Below are positions 8,049-15,335 of a stretch of DNA of 21,296 bases, in pieces. How positions within the stretch are numbered: position 1 is the first letter of the stretch; the number at the start of each line of letters is the position of its first letter. Under the pieces are notes generated by a model, which was not told the origin of the DNA, ran no database searches, and saw only the letters and a program-made list of their open reading frames with translations. Source of the stretch: Fidelibacterota bacterium. GTDB lineage: Bacteria > Fidelibacterota > Marinisomatia > SCGC-AAA003-L08 > GCA-002704045. The translations under genes were made by a program, and so were the position numbers. The DNA lies in NCBI GenBank assembly GCA_002704045.1, contig PAFF01000022.1, forward strand, positions 1 through 21,296, written 5' to 3'.

Positions 8049-8986
8049 TCAAATCCTCCATCAGTCAATCCGATAAATAAATCTTGCAAACTACAAAACG
8101 AGGTGTCAATATTAGAAAGTTTAAAATCTAAAGATATTTTTAATACATTAAAAAATTCCATTCTATCTTTTGCATAGAACTCTAATTCACGTCCATTAAC
8201 ATTAGCTTTGATAATTCGAGTAAATTCTTTCAACTTAACTATAAAATCATCAGAAATATTTTCTTTGAAAAATAGTCTGTATCTTGTTAATCCTTTCGTT
8301 GATTCAATTAATTTATCCAAAGAACCATCCATCTGGATATTCCCATTGTGAAGGATTGCTATTCTATCAGCATATCTTTCAGCTTCTCTAAAATCTTGCG
8401 TTGCAATTATAATTGTTTTTTTTAACTGCATTTTATCTAGACTTTTCCATATTAGTTTTCTAAAGTGAGGATCAATATCTTTAGTTGGCTCATCTAATAG
8501 TAAAATATCAGGATTATGTATTATTGAACGAATAAACTGAATAACTCTAACCTTACCTTTTGATAATGTAAAATGAAAAACGTATGCATTTTTTTCAAGA
8601 TTAAAATCATTCAAAAGATTAAGTGCTCTATTGTCTGACTGCTTTTTATTGAGACCATGCAATTGACCATACAGTGAAATATTTTGCATTACGTTTATTT
8701 GAGTATCTAAATCAACATCTTGAGGCATAAAGCCAGTCAAGGCTCTTACTTCGCTACCTCTAGTAGAGGAATTCATTCCTTTAATATAAATACTTCCAAA
8801 ATCTTTTTCAACCAATCCTGATAAAATTTTCAAAAACATTGATTTCCCAGATCCATTTTCTCCAATTAAAACAAATGAGCTACCTTTTTCAATACCTACA
8901 GAAAGATCAGCTAAAATGGTTCGCCCTTTAATTATTTTTGCAATTTTTTTTACTGTTATAGAAGCTTCCAAATTATATCCTTTCAT
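8045..8986 (-). CDS. ABC transporter ATP-binding protein with degenerate signature and H-loop
   Basis: This is a 313-aa nucleotide-binding subunit. Walker A is GENGSGKS (42-49), the Q-loop is Gln89 in FMPQD, Walker B is ILLLDEPT (161-168), and the D-loop-like IDP follows. Two normally strict sites differ. The signature reads LSKGK (141-145) where LSGGQ is usual. The switch histidine is Gln197 in ATQDF where a THD-type motif is expected. The remaining 80 residues form a C-terminal extension like those of ABC-2-type exporters. The start overlaps the polA stop by one base. No Shine-Dalgarno precedes this ATG, but an AAAGGA inside the first codons faces a TTG at codon 6, a possible alternative start. 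The ATPase may be slow or asymmetric, or may need a partner; no second ATPase is encoded here. Confidence 0.85.
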   Translation of the reverse strand: MKGYNLEASITVKKIAKIIKGRTILADLSVGIEKGSSFVLIGENGSGKSMFLKILSGLVEKDFGSIYIKGMNSSTRGSEVRALTGFMPQDVDLDTQINVMQNISLYGQLHGLNKKQSDNRALNLLNDFNLEKNAYVFHFTLSKGKVRVIQFIRSIIHNPDILLLDEPTKDIDPHFRKLIWKSLDKMQLKKTIIIATQDFREAERYADRIAILHNGNIQMDGSLDKLIESTKGLTRYRLFFKENISDDFIVKLKEFTRIIKANVNGRELEFYAKDRMEFFNVLKISLDFKLSNIDTSFCSLQDLFIGLTDGGFE

Positions 8987-11694
8987 TAATGAGCATCAAA
9001 CCAATTGTCACCTATTCCTGTATCAACTTTCAATGGTACGGTTAATTTTATGGCAGTTTCCATTTTATCAGTAGCCATTTCAACCAATTCATCTATTTCA
9101 TTTTTTGGTGATTCAAACAACAACTCATCATGTATTTGAAGAATCATTTTTGATTTCATTTTTTGTTTTTGAATTTCTTTCTGGACACTAATCATAGCTA
9201 TTTTTATCAATTCAGCTGCGGTCCCTTGGATTGGCATATTTATTGCCGCACGAATTTCAGCATTAACTATTTGCTTTCTACTAGACAAAATATTACTTGT
9301 ATTTCTTTTTCTGCCTAATAAAGTAGATACATATTGATTAGTTTTTGCACTTTCAATAGTATCATCAATAAAGTTTTTTATACCTGGATAAGTATGGAAA
9401 TATGTTTCAATAATTGATTTAGCATCAGCCATAGGAATATTTAATTCTTGAGATAACCTATAAGGGCCAGCTCCATACATGATACCAAAATTTACTACCT
9501 TTGCAGTTCTTCTTTGATCAGAATCAACCCAATCTATAGGTATTCCATATACCAAACTAGCTGTTTGTGAATGTATATCCTGATCATTTTTAAAAGCTTC
9601 TATCAAAGTCTTTTCTTTTGCAAAATGAGCCATGATTCTTAGTTCAACCTGAGAATAGTCCATTGAAATTATTTTCCAACCATTATTCTGTGGTACAAAC
9701 GATTTTCTAATTTCCTTTCCAAGATCTGTTCTGATTGGAATATTTTGAAAATTTGGTTTTGTACTAGACAATCTTCCGGTTGAAGTAATAGTTTGATTTA
9801 GAGTTGTATGTATACGTTTTGTCTTGCTATTAAGATACCCTGGAAATGCATCTATATAGGTTGAAAGAAGCTTTTTGTATTGCCTGTAGTTAAGAACGAT
9901 CTCAGGTAATGGATGATGATGTTTAAGAACGTTTAGCACGCTTACATCAGTACTTCTTTTTTTTATCATCTTAAGCTCTAATCTATCAAATAAAATCTCA
10001 GCAAGTTGTTTAGGAGAATTAATATTAAACTCATTTTCTGAAATTGCATATATTTTACTTTGCAACTCTTTTAACTTTGCATTGAATTGCTCGCTAAGAT
10101 CGGATAGAAATTGCATATCAAGGAAAATTCCATTTTTTTCAATTTCAATCAAAACACTTAAGAGCGGCATATCAATATTGAAAAATGAATCTTCTAAATT
10201 ATTTTTCTTAAGTAATTTCATAAACTTTTTTGTCAATTGATATGCTACATCAGCATCTTCAATAGCATAAAATGCAATATCGTCAAGCGGCACATCGTTC
10301 ATTATCTTTTGATTTTTACCCGTTCCAATTAAATCTTCAATTGGTTGCATTGAATAATGCAAATATTCTTTTGAAAGAGAATCTAGACTCAAAGAAGCAT
10401 AATCAGGTTTTAAAAGATGTGCAGCAACCATGGTATCAAAATAAATTCCCTTTAATTCAATTTTATAATTATTTAAAACTAATGCATCATATTTCAAATT
10501 TTGACCACAAAATTTTAATTCTTCATTTTCAAAAAGTGGTTTGATTTTCTTTAAAATTAGATCTTTTGAAAGACTATATTGTTCATTTTTATCTGGAAAA
10601 TCAAATGGCAAATACCAACCACAGTTTTCTTCAATTGAAAAACTCATTCCTACAAGCTTAGCATTCTGAACATCTAATGATGTAGTTTCTGTATCAAAAG
10701 ATATTAAAGTACCAGGTTTAAAATTGTTCAACATTTTGTCTAATTCAGCTTCATCAAGAATAGTTCGATATTTTTTCTCAAATTTACTAGGTAAATCTTC
10801 TTGAACAATATTTTGAAACTTAAGTACTTTTTCTACAACACTGTTTAAATCAAATTCTTTTAGCCTATCAATTAGAACCTCAGTATCAAACGATCTAAAA
10901 TCTAAATCATTAATGTTTAATTCAATTGGAACATTGAGATCTATTGTTACTAACTTTTTTGATAAAATTGCTAAATCTTTATCATTTTTTATTTTGTCTT
11001 GAATTCTGGGATTTTTTATTTCGTTTATATTTTCAATCAAATTATCAAATGAATTAAACTCATCTAATAATTTTTTACCTGTTTTGGGTCCTATACCTTT
11101 AACACCAGGGATATTATCTGAACTATCACCAATAAGCGCCATTAAATCAATTATTTTATCAGGTGGTACGCCCCATTTATCTATCACGCCATCCTTGTCA
11201 TAAATAATATCTGGTTTTTTTGAATTTCCAGGTGTAAACATAAATACATTATCAGTAATAAGTTGCATTAAATCTTTATCACCTGATACAATTTTAGTTA
11301 CTATGCCTAATTCATCGGCTTGTTTTGACAAAGTACCAATTATATCATCGGCTTCATAGCCTGGACATTTAATCATAGGAATTCGTGTTGCCTTAATTAT
11401 TTCAAAAAGTGGCTCTAATTGAATAGATAAATCTTCAGGCATTTTCTCCCTGGTAGCCTTATAATCAGTAAACAATTCATGACGAAAAGTTGGTTTTTTT
11501 GAATCTAAGATAATTGCTATTTTATCGGGTTTTTTATTATCTAGCAATTTAAACAGCATATTCATGAAACCAAAAATTGCTGATGTTGGTTTACCAGAAG
11601 ATGAAAATAAGGGTTGTCTAATTAAAGCAAAATAAGCTCTGTAAATCAAAGCCATACCATCAATTAGATATAATTCACCGTTTTCAGATTTCAT
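8986..11694 (-). CDS. polA: DNA polymerase I
   Basis: Full-length Pol I (902 aa; E. coli 928) for Okazaki-fragment maturation and repair. All three activities look intact. The 5'-nuclease occupies residues 1-290, with YEADDIIG (113-120), SGDKDL (137-142) and the helix-hairpin region GVKGIGPKTGKKLL (197-210). The proofreading exonuclease has Asp334 and Glu336 (FDTET), Asp403 (NLKYD) and Tyr476/Asp480 (YAIED), so the DEDD set is complete, unlike in many Bacteroidota-type or Taq enzymes. The polymerase has motif A MDYSQVELR with Asp679, motif B RRTAKVVNFGIMYG with Lys732 and Phe736, and motif C IHDE with Asp856. The start ATG at 11694 has no clear ribosome-binding site. It appears to head the operon that continues to the symporter, and lies 68 nt downstream of tRNA-Ser on the same strand. 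Confidence 0.97.
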   Translation of the reverse strand: MKSENGELYLIDGMALIYRAYFALIRQPLFSSSGKPTSAIFGFMNMLFKLLDNKKPDKIAIILDSKKPTFRHELFTDYKATREKMPEDLSIQLEPLFEIIKATRIPMIKCPGYEADDIIGTLSKQADELGIVTKIVSGDKDLMQLITDNVFMFTPGNSKKPDIIYDKDGVIDKWGVPPDKIIDLMALIGDSSDNIPGVKGIGPKTGKKLLDEFNSFDNLIENINEIKNPRIQDKIKNDKDLAILSKKLVTIDLNVPIELNINDLDFRSFDTEVLIDRLKEFDLNSVVEKVLKFQNIVQEDLPSKFEKKYRTILDEAELDKMLNNFKPGTLISFDTETTSLDVQNAKLVGMSFSIEENCGWYLPFDFPDKNEQYSLSKDLILKKIKPLFENEELKFCGQNLKYDALVLNNYKIELKGIYFDTMVAAHLLKPDYASLSLDSLSKEYLHYSMQPIEDLIGTGKNQKIMNDVPLDDIAFYAIEDADVAYQLTKKFMKLLKKNNLEDSFFNIDMPLLSVLIEIEKNGIFLDMQFLSDLSEQFNAKLKELQSKIYAISENEFNINSPKQLAEILFDRLELKMIKKRSTDVSVLNVLKHHHPLPEIVLNYRQYKKLLSTYIDAFPGYLNSKTKRIHTTLNQTITSTGRLSSTKPNFQNIPIRTDLGKEIRKSFVPQNNGWKIISMDYSQVELRIMAHFAKEKTLIEAFKNDQDIHSQTASLVYGIPIDWVDSDQRRTAKVVNFGIMYGAGPYRLSQELNIPMADAKSIIETYFHTYPGIKNFIDDTIESAKTNQYVSTLLGRKRNTSNILSSRKQIVNAEIRAAINMPIQGTAAELIKIAMISVQKEIQKQKMKSKMILQIHDELLFESPKNEIDELVEMATDKMETAIKLTVPLKVDTGIGDNWFDAH

Positions 11695-11762
11695 TAAATG
11701 TTAAAGCGTAAATAAATCATAAATATATTTAAATTTAAATGTACGATATTAAAATTTGTACG

Positions 11763-11847
11763 CGGAGAGGGGGAGATTCGAACTCCCGATCCCTATTGGG
11801 AAACACGCGTTCCAGGCGTGCACATTAAGCCGCTCTGACACCTCTCC
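11763..11847 (-). tRNA. tRNA-Ser (anticodon GGA)
   Basis: The minus strand folds as a class II tRNA. The acceptor stem GGAGAGG (11841-11847) pairs with CCTCTCC (11764-11770) and the discriminator is G. The anticodon stem CACGC/GCGTG encloses the loop CTGGAAC, so the anticodon is GGA, reading UCC and UCU. There is a long variable arm (TCCC AATA GGGA) and a T arm GGGAG-TTCGAAT-CTCCC. The 3' CCA is not encoded (discriminator followed by CG). The anticodon and arm lengths make this an ordinary serine tRNA, not the selenocysteine tRNA. Confidence 0.97.
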
Positions 11848-12114
11848 ATTCATAAAAAAAACAAGCTGTTTGCAATAAAATAAACGATATGACGACTGGT
11901 TTTTTTCTATTATTATTATCTTTTAAATTTAGAGATTAAATGTAGCTAATTCAATGCAAAATTTGATTCAATACAACTCCAAATATTTTTTAATTTAAGT
12001 ATACAACAACAAAATTAGAACGAAAGATTTTGTTTTAAAATGAGATGGCAAAACCAAACTAAATATTAAAGTAAAATTTTAACTAAATTGCATAAGTATT
12101 ATTTATTGATGTGG
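11848..12114. other. Intergenic region, very AT-rich, nothing clear
   Basis: This 267-bp spacer lies between tRNA-Ser and the 53-aa membrane protein gene. I see only very short frames (up to about 16 codons), no convincing hairpin followed by a T run, and no promoter pair that stands out from the AT-rich background. A weak AAACA/TGTTT hairpin with an AGC loop near 11856-11873 could be chance. Confidence 0.5.
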
Positions 12115-12276
12115 TTAAATATTTTTATCAAAGAAATTTATTATCAAAACTATTATAAAAACAGAAAGTGCCGTTATAATATTTCTACTTAACCCAAACT
12201 TAAAAAATATATTCATCTCAACAAGCGATATGCCAATTACTATACTTGATAAAGCGACAATAATGTACTTTCTCAT
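12115..12276 (-). CDS. Small two-helix membrane protein (53 aa)
   Basis: This is an unrecognised small protein. The ATG at 12274-12276 overlaps the yhbY stop as ATGA, which implies translational coupling. The product starts MRKYIIVALSSIVIGIS and has two hydrophobic stretches (about residues 4-19 and 33-48) around a short polar loop with one Lys and one Arg, ending FFDKNI. This is a helical-hairpin membrane protein layout. It is too short for common gene-calling cut-offs. It could be noise in AT-rich DNA, where hydrophobic frames arise easily, but the exact ATGA junction and continuous frame favour a real gene. Confidence 0.5.
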   Translation of the reverse strand: MRKYIIVALSSIVIGISLVEMNIFFKFGLSRNIITALSVFIIVLIINFFDKNI

Positions 12277-12578
12277 ATTTCTTTATCTAAAAAATATTTT
12301 CTCTTTTCAATATCTGGGTTTTGTCTAAAATAAATAAAAACATTGCCAATTTTAGAAATTATCGAAGATTTAGTTTCTAGCTCAATATTTTTAGCCAACT
12401 CATTTTTACTATCTTTAAAAGCATTAAATTTAATCTTAATTAATTCTTTACTTTCCAATGCTTTCTTAATTGATTGCAATGTGCCAGGAGTTAATCCATC
12501 TTTACCAATTATGATAGATGGTTTAGTATTGTGAGCTACCCCTTTAAGTAATTGTTTCTGCTTTGAATTAATTTCCAT
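12273..12578 (-). CDS. yhbY: YhbY-type RNA-binding protein (CRM domain)
   Basis: This small protein (101 aa) is a single CRM domain, the family that includes E. coli YhbY, which associates with pre-50S ribosomal particles. The N-terminal QKQLLKGVAHNTKP (residues 7-20), the GxxG-type loop IIGKDGLTPG (23-32), and ALESKELIKIKFN (40-52) match the family. The YhbY core ends near residue 90, followed by a short charged tail. The gene lies between two small membrane-protein genes, overlapping the downstream one by 4 bp. Its ribosome-binding site is poor: the nearest purine block, AGAGGA, is 16 nt upstream. Expected role: cytoplasmic ribosome assembly. Confidence 0.88.
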   Translation of the reverse strand: MEINSKQKQLLKGVAHNTKPSIIIGKDGLTPGTLQSIKKALESKELIKIKFNAFKDSKNELAKNIELETKSSIISKIGNVFIYFRQNPDIEKRKYFLDKEI

Positions 12579-12588
12579 TTGTTAATTT

Positions 12589-12693
12589 CTAATATCCTCT
12601 GAAAATTACTGTCGCGAACAACCATAACCAAAAAGACAATCCGATAAGACCAATAAAAATAAAGCAAATCTTAAATATTTTTTGAAAATTCAT
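12589..12693 (-). CDS. Single-pass membrane peptide (34 aa), putative
   Basis: This small frame begins 8 nt after the esterase stop and ends 10 nt before the yhbY start. The peptide has a basic start (MNFQKIFK), one hydrophobic segment of about 20 residues (FIFIGLIGLSFWLWLFATVI) and a short tail RGY, so it could be a single-span inner-membrane microprotein. No Shine-Dalgarno is seen before its ATG, which weakens the call. Tight packing between two genes on the same strand supports it. The function is unknown. Confidence 0.35.
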   Translation of the reverse strand: MNFQKIFKICFIFIGLIGLSFWLWLFATVIFRGY

Positions 12694-12701
12694 AATATAA
12701 T

Positions 12702-13817
12702 TTAGTTATTAATGATGATATTTACTAGCAAGACAACATCTAGAATGTCTATCACGCTATCATTATTCATATCTGTATTTTCAGTAATTTGCTCAGTACC
12801 TAATATGATATTAATCATATAAATTATATCAAGAATATTAATAATACCATCAAGATTTATATCACCCGATTGTAAACTATCTTGACATACAAAATCATAC
12901 ATAAATGAACTTGTAAAATCTACTACAAAGTTTAAATCTTGAAATGGACAATGTCCACCCCCTTCATAGGTATACAAGTCAGATGCATTACCTAATGATA
13001 TCATTGTATCATTAATAATTAAGCTACCATAAACCTGCATATTCAGACCAAATAAAGTTACCAATTGATCATCATAAGGGACAACATCATCGGCATTTCC
13101 GTGCATGTTAACAATAGGTAAATCATTTTGAATTAGCCAATTATAATCTCCAATAGCTCCACACAAATTAATCACTCCGCTAATTTTTGAATCATAACCT
13201 AAATTTCCACTCTCACCTTCTAAACCTCCAATTGACATCGTCTCATAATATATTTCTTCAGGAATTTCATACTCTTCGTTCAGATAAGCTGCATGTATAG
13301 ATGCTATTGAACCTGCTGAAATTCCCCCAACATACACTCTGTCTGGATCAATTTTATAGATGTTATTTTCTTCATAACTTTTATTTAAAAATCGTATTGC
13401 TGCTTTAAGGTCATGCATAGATTTCATTACAGCTCTATATGCATTCTCCTCAGTACCTTGCAGTATTAAAGATGGAGTTAATCTATAATCTATAGAAATT
13501 GCAACATAACCCATTCTAGAGTAATTTTCACAAAGCTCAACAATATCTGAGTTGTTTTTTGATCCACTAACAAAAGATCCTCCATGCAAAAAAAAGACAA
13601 CGGGCCTTTCAGTTAAATTGTCATTAATTGGTTGATATAAATCTAAGTATAATAATTCAGTATACGATGAACCTAAAATTGTTTCGTTTACATTCATACC
13701 ATATTCTATATTTGTAATTTGTTCAAATTCAAATAATTCATTAATATAACGATCATCATCGCATTCTTGCTGTGTAAAGATGAAAGAAAACAAAAATACC
13801 AAAAGAAAAAAATTCAT
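12702..13817 (-). CDS. Secreted alpha/beta-hydrolase (esterase/lipase-like) with C-terminal dockerin-type repeat
   Basis: This is a 371-aa exported hydrolase. A signal peptide spans about residues 1-16 (MNFFLLVFLFSFIFTQ). The oxyanion-hole motif is HGGSF (79-83). Nucleophile Ser168 lies in GISAGS. The acid is Asp243 or Asp244 in HGNADDVVP, and His289 lies in GGGHC. This matches the carboxylesterase / hormone-sensitive-lipase type. Residues 318-371 hold a type-I dockerin-like repeat: SGDINLDGIINILD and NTDMNNDSVIDILD, each with the Asp/Asn pattern of calcium-binding F-hands. No cohesin or scaffoldin is encoded here, so the repeat may serve as a surface or secretion module. Its start lies 52 bp from the divergent barrel gene. 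The natural substrate is unknown. Confidence 0.87.
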   Translation of the reverse strand: MNFFLLVFLFSFIFTQQECDDDRYINELFEFEQITNIEYGMNVNETILGSSYTELLYLDLYQPINDNLTERPVVFFLHGGSFVSGSKNNSDIVELCENYSRMGYVAISIDYRLTPSLILQGTEENAYRAVMKSMHDLKAAIRFLNKSYEENNIYKIDPDRVYVGGISAGSIASIHAAYLNEEYEIPEEIYYETMSIGGLEGESGNLGYDSKISGVINLCGAIGDYNWLIQNDLPIVNMHGNADDVVPYDDQLVTLFGLNMQVYGSLIINDTMISLGNASDLYTYEGGGHCPFQDLNFVVDFTSSFMYDFVCQDSLQSGDINLDGIINILDIIYMINIILGTEQITENTDMNNDSVIDILDVVLLVNIIINN

Positions 13818-13857
13818 AATACATATCCAATTAAATTATATTAAATTTAACTAGATT

Positions 13858-13861
13858 AAGG
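13858..13861 (+). promoter_or_regulatory. Ribosome-binding site deciding the upstream start of the barrel gene
   Basis: AAGG lies eight bases before the ATG at 13870. The alternative ATG at 13957 has only GAGCTAACCCGTCT before it, with no Shine-Dalgarno. This is a main reason to read the gene from 13870 through two TGA codons. Confidence 0.55.
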
Positions 13862-13869
13862 TTATAGTA

Positions 13870-14904
13870 ATGAATTCTTTTTGCAAAATAATTATAATAA
13901 TAAAAATCTTTTTTCACTCACTTGTAGCGCAATGAGCTATGTGAGCTAACCCGTCTATGCCGGTCGGCAGTTCAGATCAGGGGATTGGTTTGTGGGGTGG
14001 TCAAGTTATGCTTACAATTGATAATATGACGACTCATTTTGATTGGGAGCACGATAAAATTGATGAAAATGAGCCATTTGATCATAAAGGTGATCTAATA
14101 TCATTTACTGTATCACCAACATTATCAATTGGTCTTAATGATTATTGGATGCTTTCGTTAACTCAGCAATTAGGATATAGAGGAATGGGTTGGCACGTTA
14201 ATGCCAATTCAAAACATCATAGAACAGAAAATAGTACAACTAATTTTTTAAATGCGATTGGTGGAATTTTGGGCGATACACATTTTAAACTCAGATATTT
14301 GCTACTAAATACAGGATCTATGGAAGGCTACAGGTTTTTTTTAGGTCTAGGATTAATAAATCCATCAAGAAACACTTTGACATCTGACCCTTTTTTTCTA
14401 GATGAAACTGAAGTTGAAGACCATAGACACTTTAGTATTAGCGAGGGTGCTCAAAAAAGTATTTATGAAATTCAAATATTTAAGAAACAAATTAAAAATC
14501 CGATTTTTTATGGAATTACTCTAAAAACAATCTTACCTTTTGAAGTAAATGAGTATGGCTTTAAACCATCAAAGTATTATGAATTTGCATTTACAATTCT
14601 ATCATCAAAAATAAATTCAATTAATGGATCATTGGGTTTTAATTTTAATTTATTAAGGACATCCGAATCATATTGGAATGATATTCAAACTCCAAATTCA
14701 AAAAGTGAAATGGTATTATTTGGAATAGGATATACTAGAAATATTGCCAAAGGTTCAATTATTTTGGGAATACAAAAGCCATATTTCCTTAAAGGAACAC
14801 TATCATCAACTAATGAGGGCTATTTCAAACAAAAGATTGATGCAATTCAAGTAACAATTGGGTATAGACAAATACTAAATCTTTCAATTCCATTTTTAGA
14901 TTAG
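13870..14904 (+). CDS. Putative selenoprotein: exported outer-membrane beta-barrel-like protein with N-terminal U-x-x-U
   Basis: Read from the ATG at 13870 this is a 344-residue protein containing two in-frame TGA codons (13933-13935 and 13942-13944), proposed as Sec22 and Sec25. Residues 1-21 form a signal peptide (basic start, core IIIIIKIFF, end HSLVAQ). Next comes U-A-M-U-A-N-P-S-M-P-V-G, then SDQGIGLWGG and alternating amphipathic strands with Gly/aromatic turns, like an outer-membrane porin-type barrel. Histidine-rich, acidic loops occur at about residues 56-72, 109-117 and 184-187 (DHRH), which may bind metal (inference). Without the upstream part the frame would start at Met30 with no signal peptide and no ribosome-binding site, an unlikely state for a barrel. 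TGA terminates at least four neighbouring genes, so the code is not reassigned. I do not recognise a named family. The alternative is a pseudogene with two stops. Confidence 0.65.
13942..13974 (+). promoter_or_regulatory. Candidate bacterial SECIS element
   Basis: Immediately after the second TGA, bases 13958-13961 (UGCC) pair with 13966-13969 (GGCA), closing a GGUC tetraloop (13962-13965). The loop starts 18 nt after that TGA and 27 nt after the first. E. coli fdhF has a 4-bp stem with the same GGUC loop, starting 19 nt after its TGA. An outer helix UGAGCU (13942-13947) with AGUUCA (13969-13974) can also form. The patch 13951-13970 is 14/20 G+C inside AT-rich DNA and uses CCG, GTC and GGC codons, consistent with selection on RNA structure. 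SelB binding is inferred, not shown. Confidence 0.6.
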
Positions 14905-14921
14905 TTTTTTAATAATTTTAT

Positions 14922-15335
14922 TTATTTTTCAAAAATTTGGTTGTCATTTTTAAATGCTTTAAACTCAAGTGCATTACCATCCGGGTCCCTAAAAAACATT
15001 GTAGCTTGTTCCCCAATTTTTCCTTCAAATCTTATATGAGGTTTTACTTCAAATTCAATTTTGTTATTTAATTTATTCGATAAGTCGTGCCAATCATCCC
15101 AACTTAATATAACTCCAAAATGTGGAATGGGGATATTATGAGAATCAACTTCATTTTTAATTATTTTGTTTTGGTTATTATTTTGATGAAGTACGAGTTG
15201 GTGATGAAAAAAATTTAGATCGACCCAACTTTTACTACTCCTCCCTAAAGAACATCCTAGAATTTCCACGTAAAAGTTTTTTGAAACCTCTAATTTTCTA
15301 ACTGGTATAGCTAGATGAAAAGGTCTAATGATCAT
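14922..15335 (-). CDS. VOC-superfamily protein (glyoxalase/dioxygenase fold)
   Basis: This 137-aa protein has the two beta-alpha-beta-beta-beta modules of the vicinal-oxygen-chelate fold. The start PFHLAIPVRKLEVSKNFYVEILG (residues 5-27) and the end FFRDPDGNALEFKAF (114-128) are typical. Probable metal ligands are His7, a residue of the HHQLVLH strand (44-50), His72 in PHFG, and Glu124. It has the length of single-domain glyoxalase- or fosfomycin-resistance-like proteins, and the exact reaction cannot be told. Its ATG directly follows the stop of the cold-shock gene, so it is the last gene of the minus-strand unit. It converges on the barrel gene with 17 nt between stops and no obvious terminator hairpin. 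Confidence 0.85.
   Translation of the reverse strand: MIIRPFHLAIPVRKLEVSKNFYVEILGCSLGRSSKSWVDLNFFHHQLVLHQNNNQNKIIKNEVDSHNIPIPHFGVILSWDDWHDLSNKLNNKIEFEVKPHIRFEGKIGEQATMFFRDPDGNALEFKAFKNDNQIFEK

Noticed and set aside
11763..11847. tRNA next to the selenoprotein candidate as a selenocysteine tRNA
   Set aside because: The anticodon is GGA, and the acceptor and D arms are of normal serine-tRNA size, so it is tRNA-Ser.
12343..12534. Open frames opposite yhbY, polA, NagZ and the kinase (for example 6539-7279 plus)
   Set aside because: They are antisense shadows of well-supported genes, have no recognisable protein features, and lack start signals.
13933..13944. TGA read as tryptophan or glycine through a changed genetic code
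   Set aside because: TGG is used for Trp throughout and TGA ends several well-bounded genes in the window, with ATGA overlaps.
13957..14904. Barrel gene as an ordinary 315-aa protein starting at ATG 13957
   Set aside because: This version has no signal peptide and no ribosome-binding site, and would place the GC-rich hairpin at the start codon. The upstream in-frame ATG with AAGG explains more. I keep this as the main alternative.
14905..14921. T-rich stretch as a terminator between the convergent barrel and VOC genes
   Set aside because: There is a T run but no stem preceding it, so a hairpin terminator is not supported.
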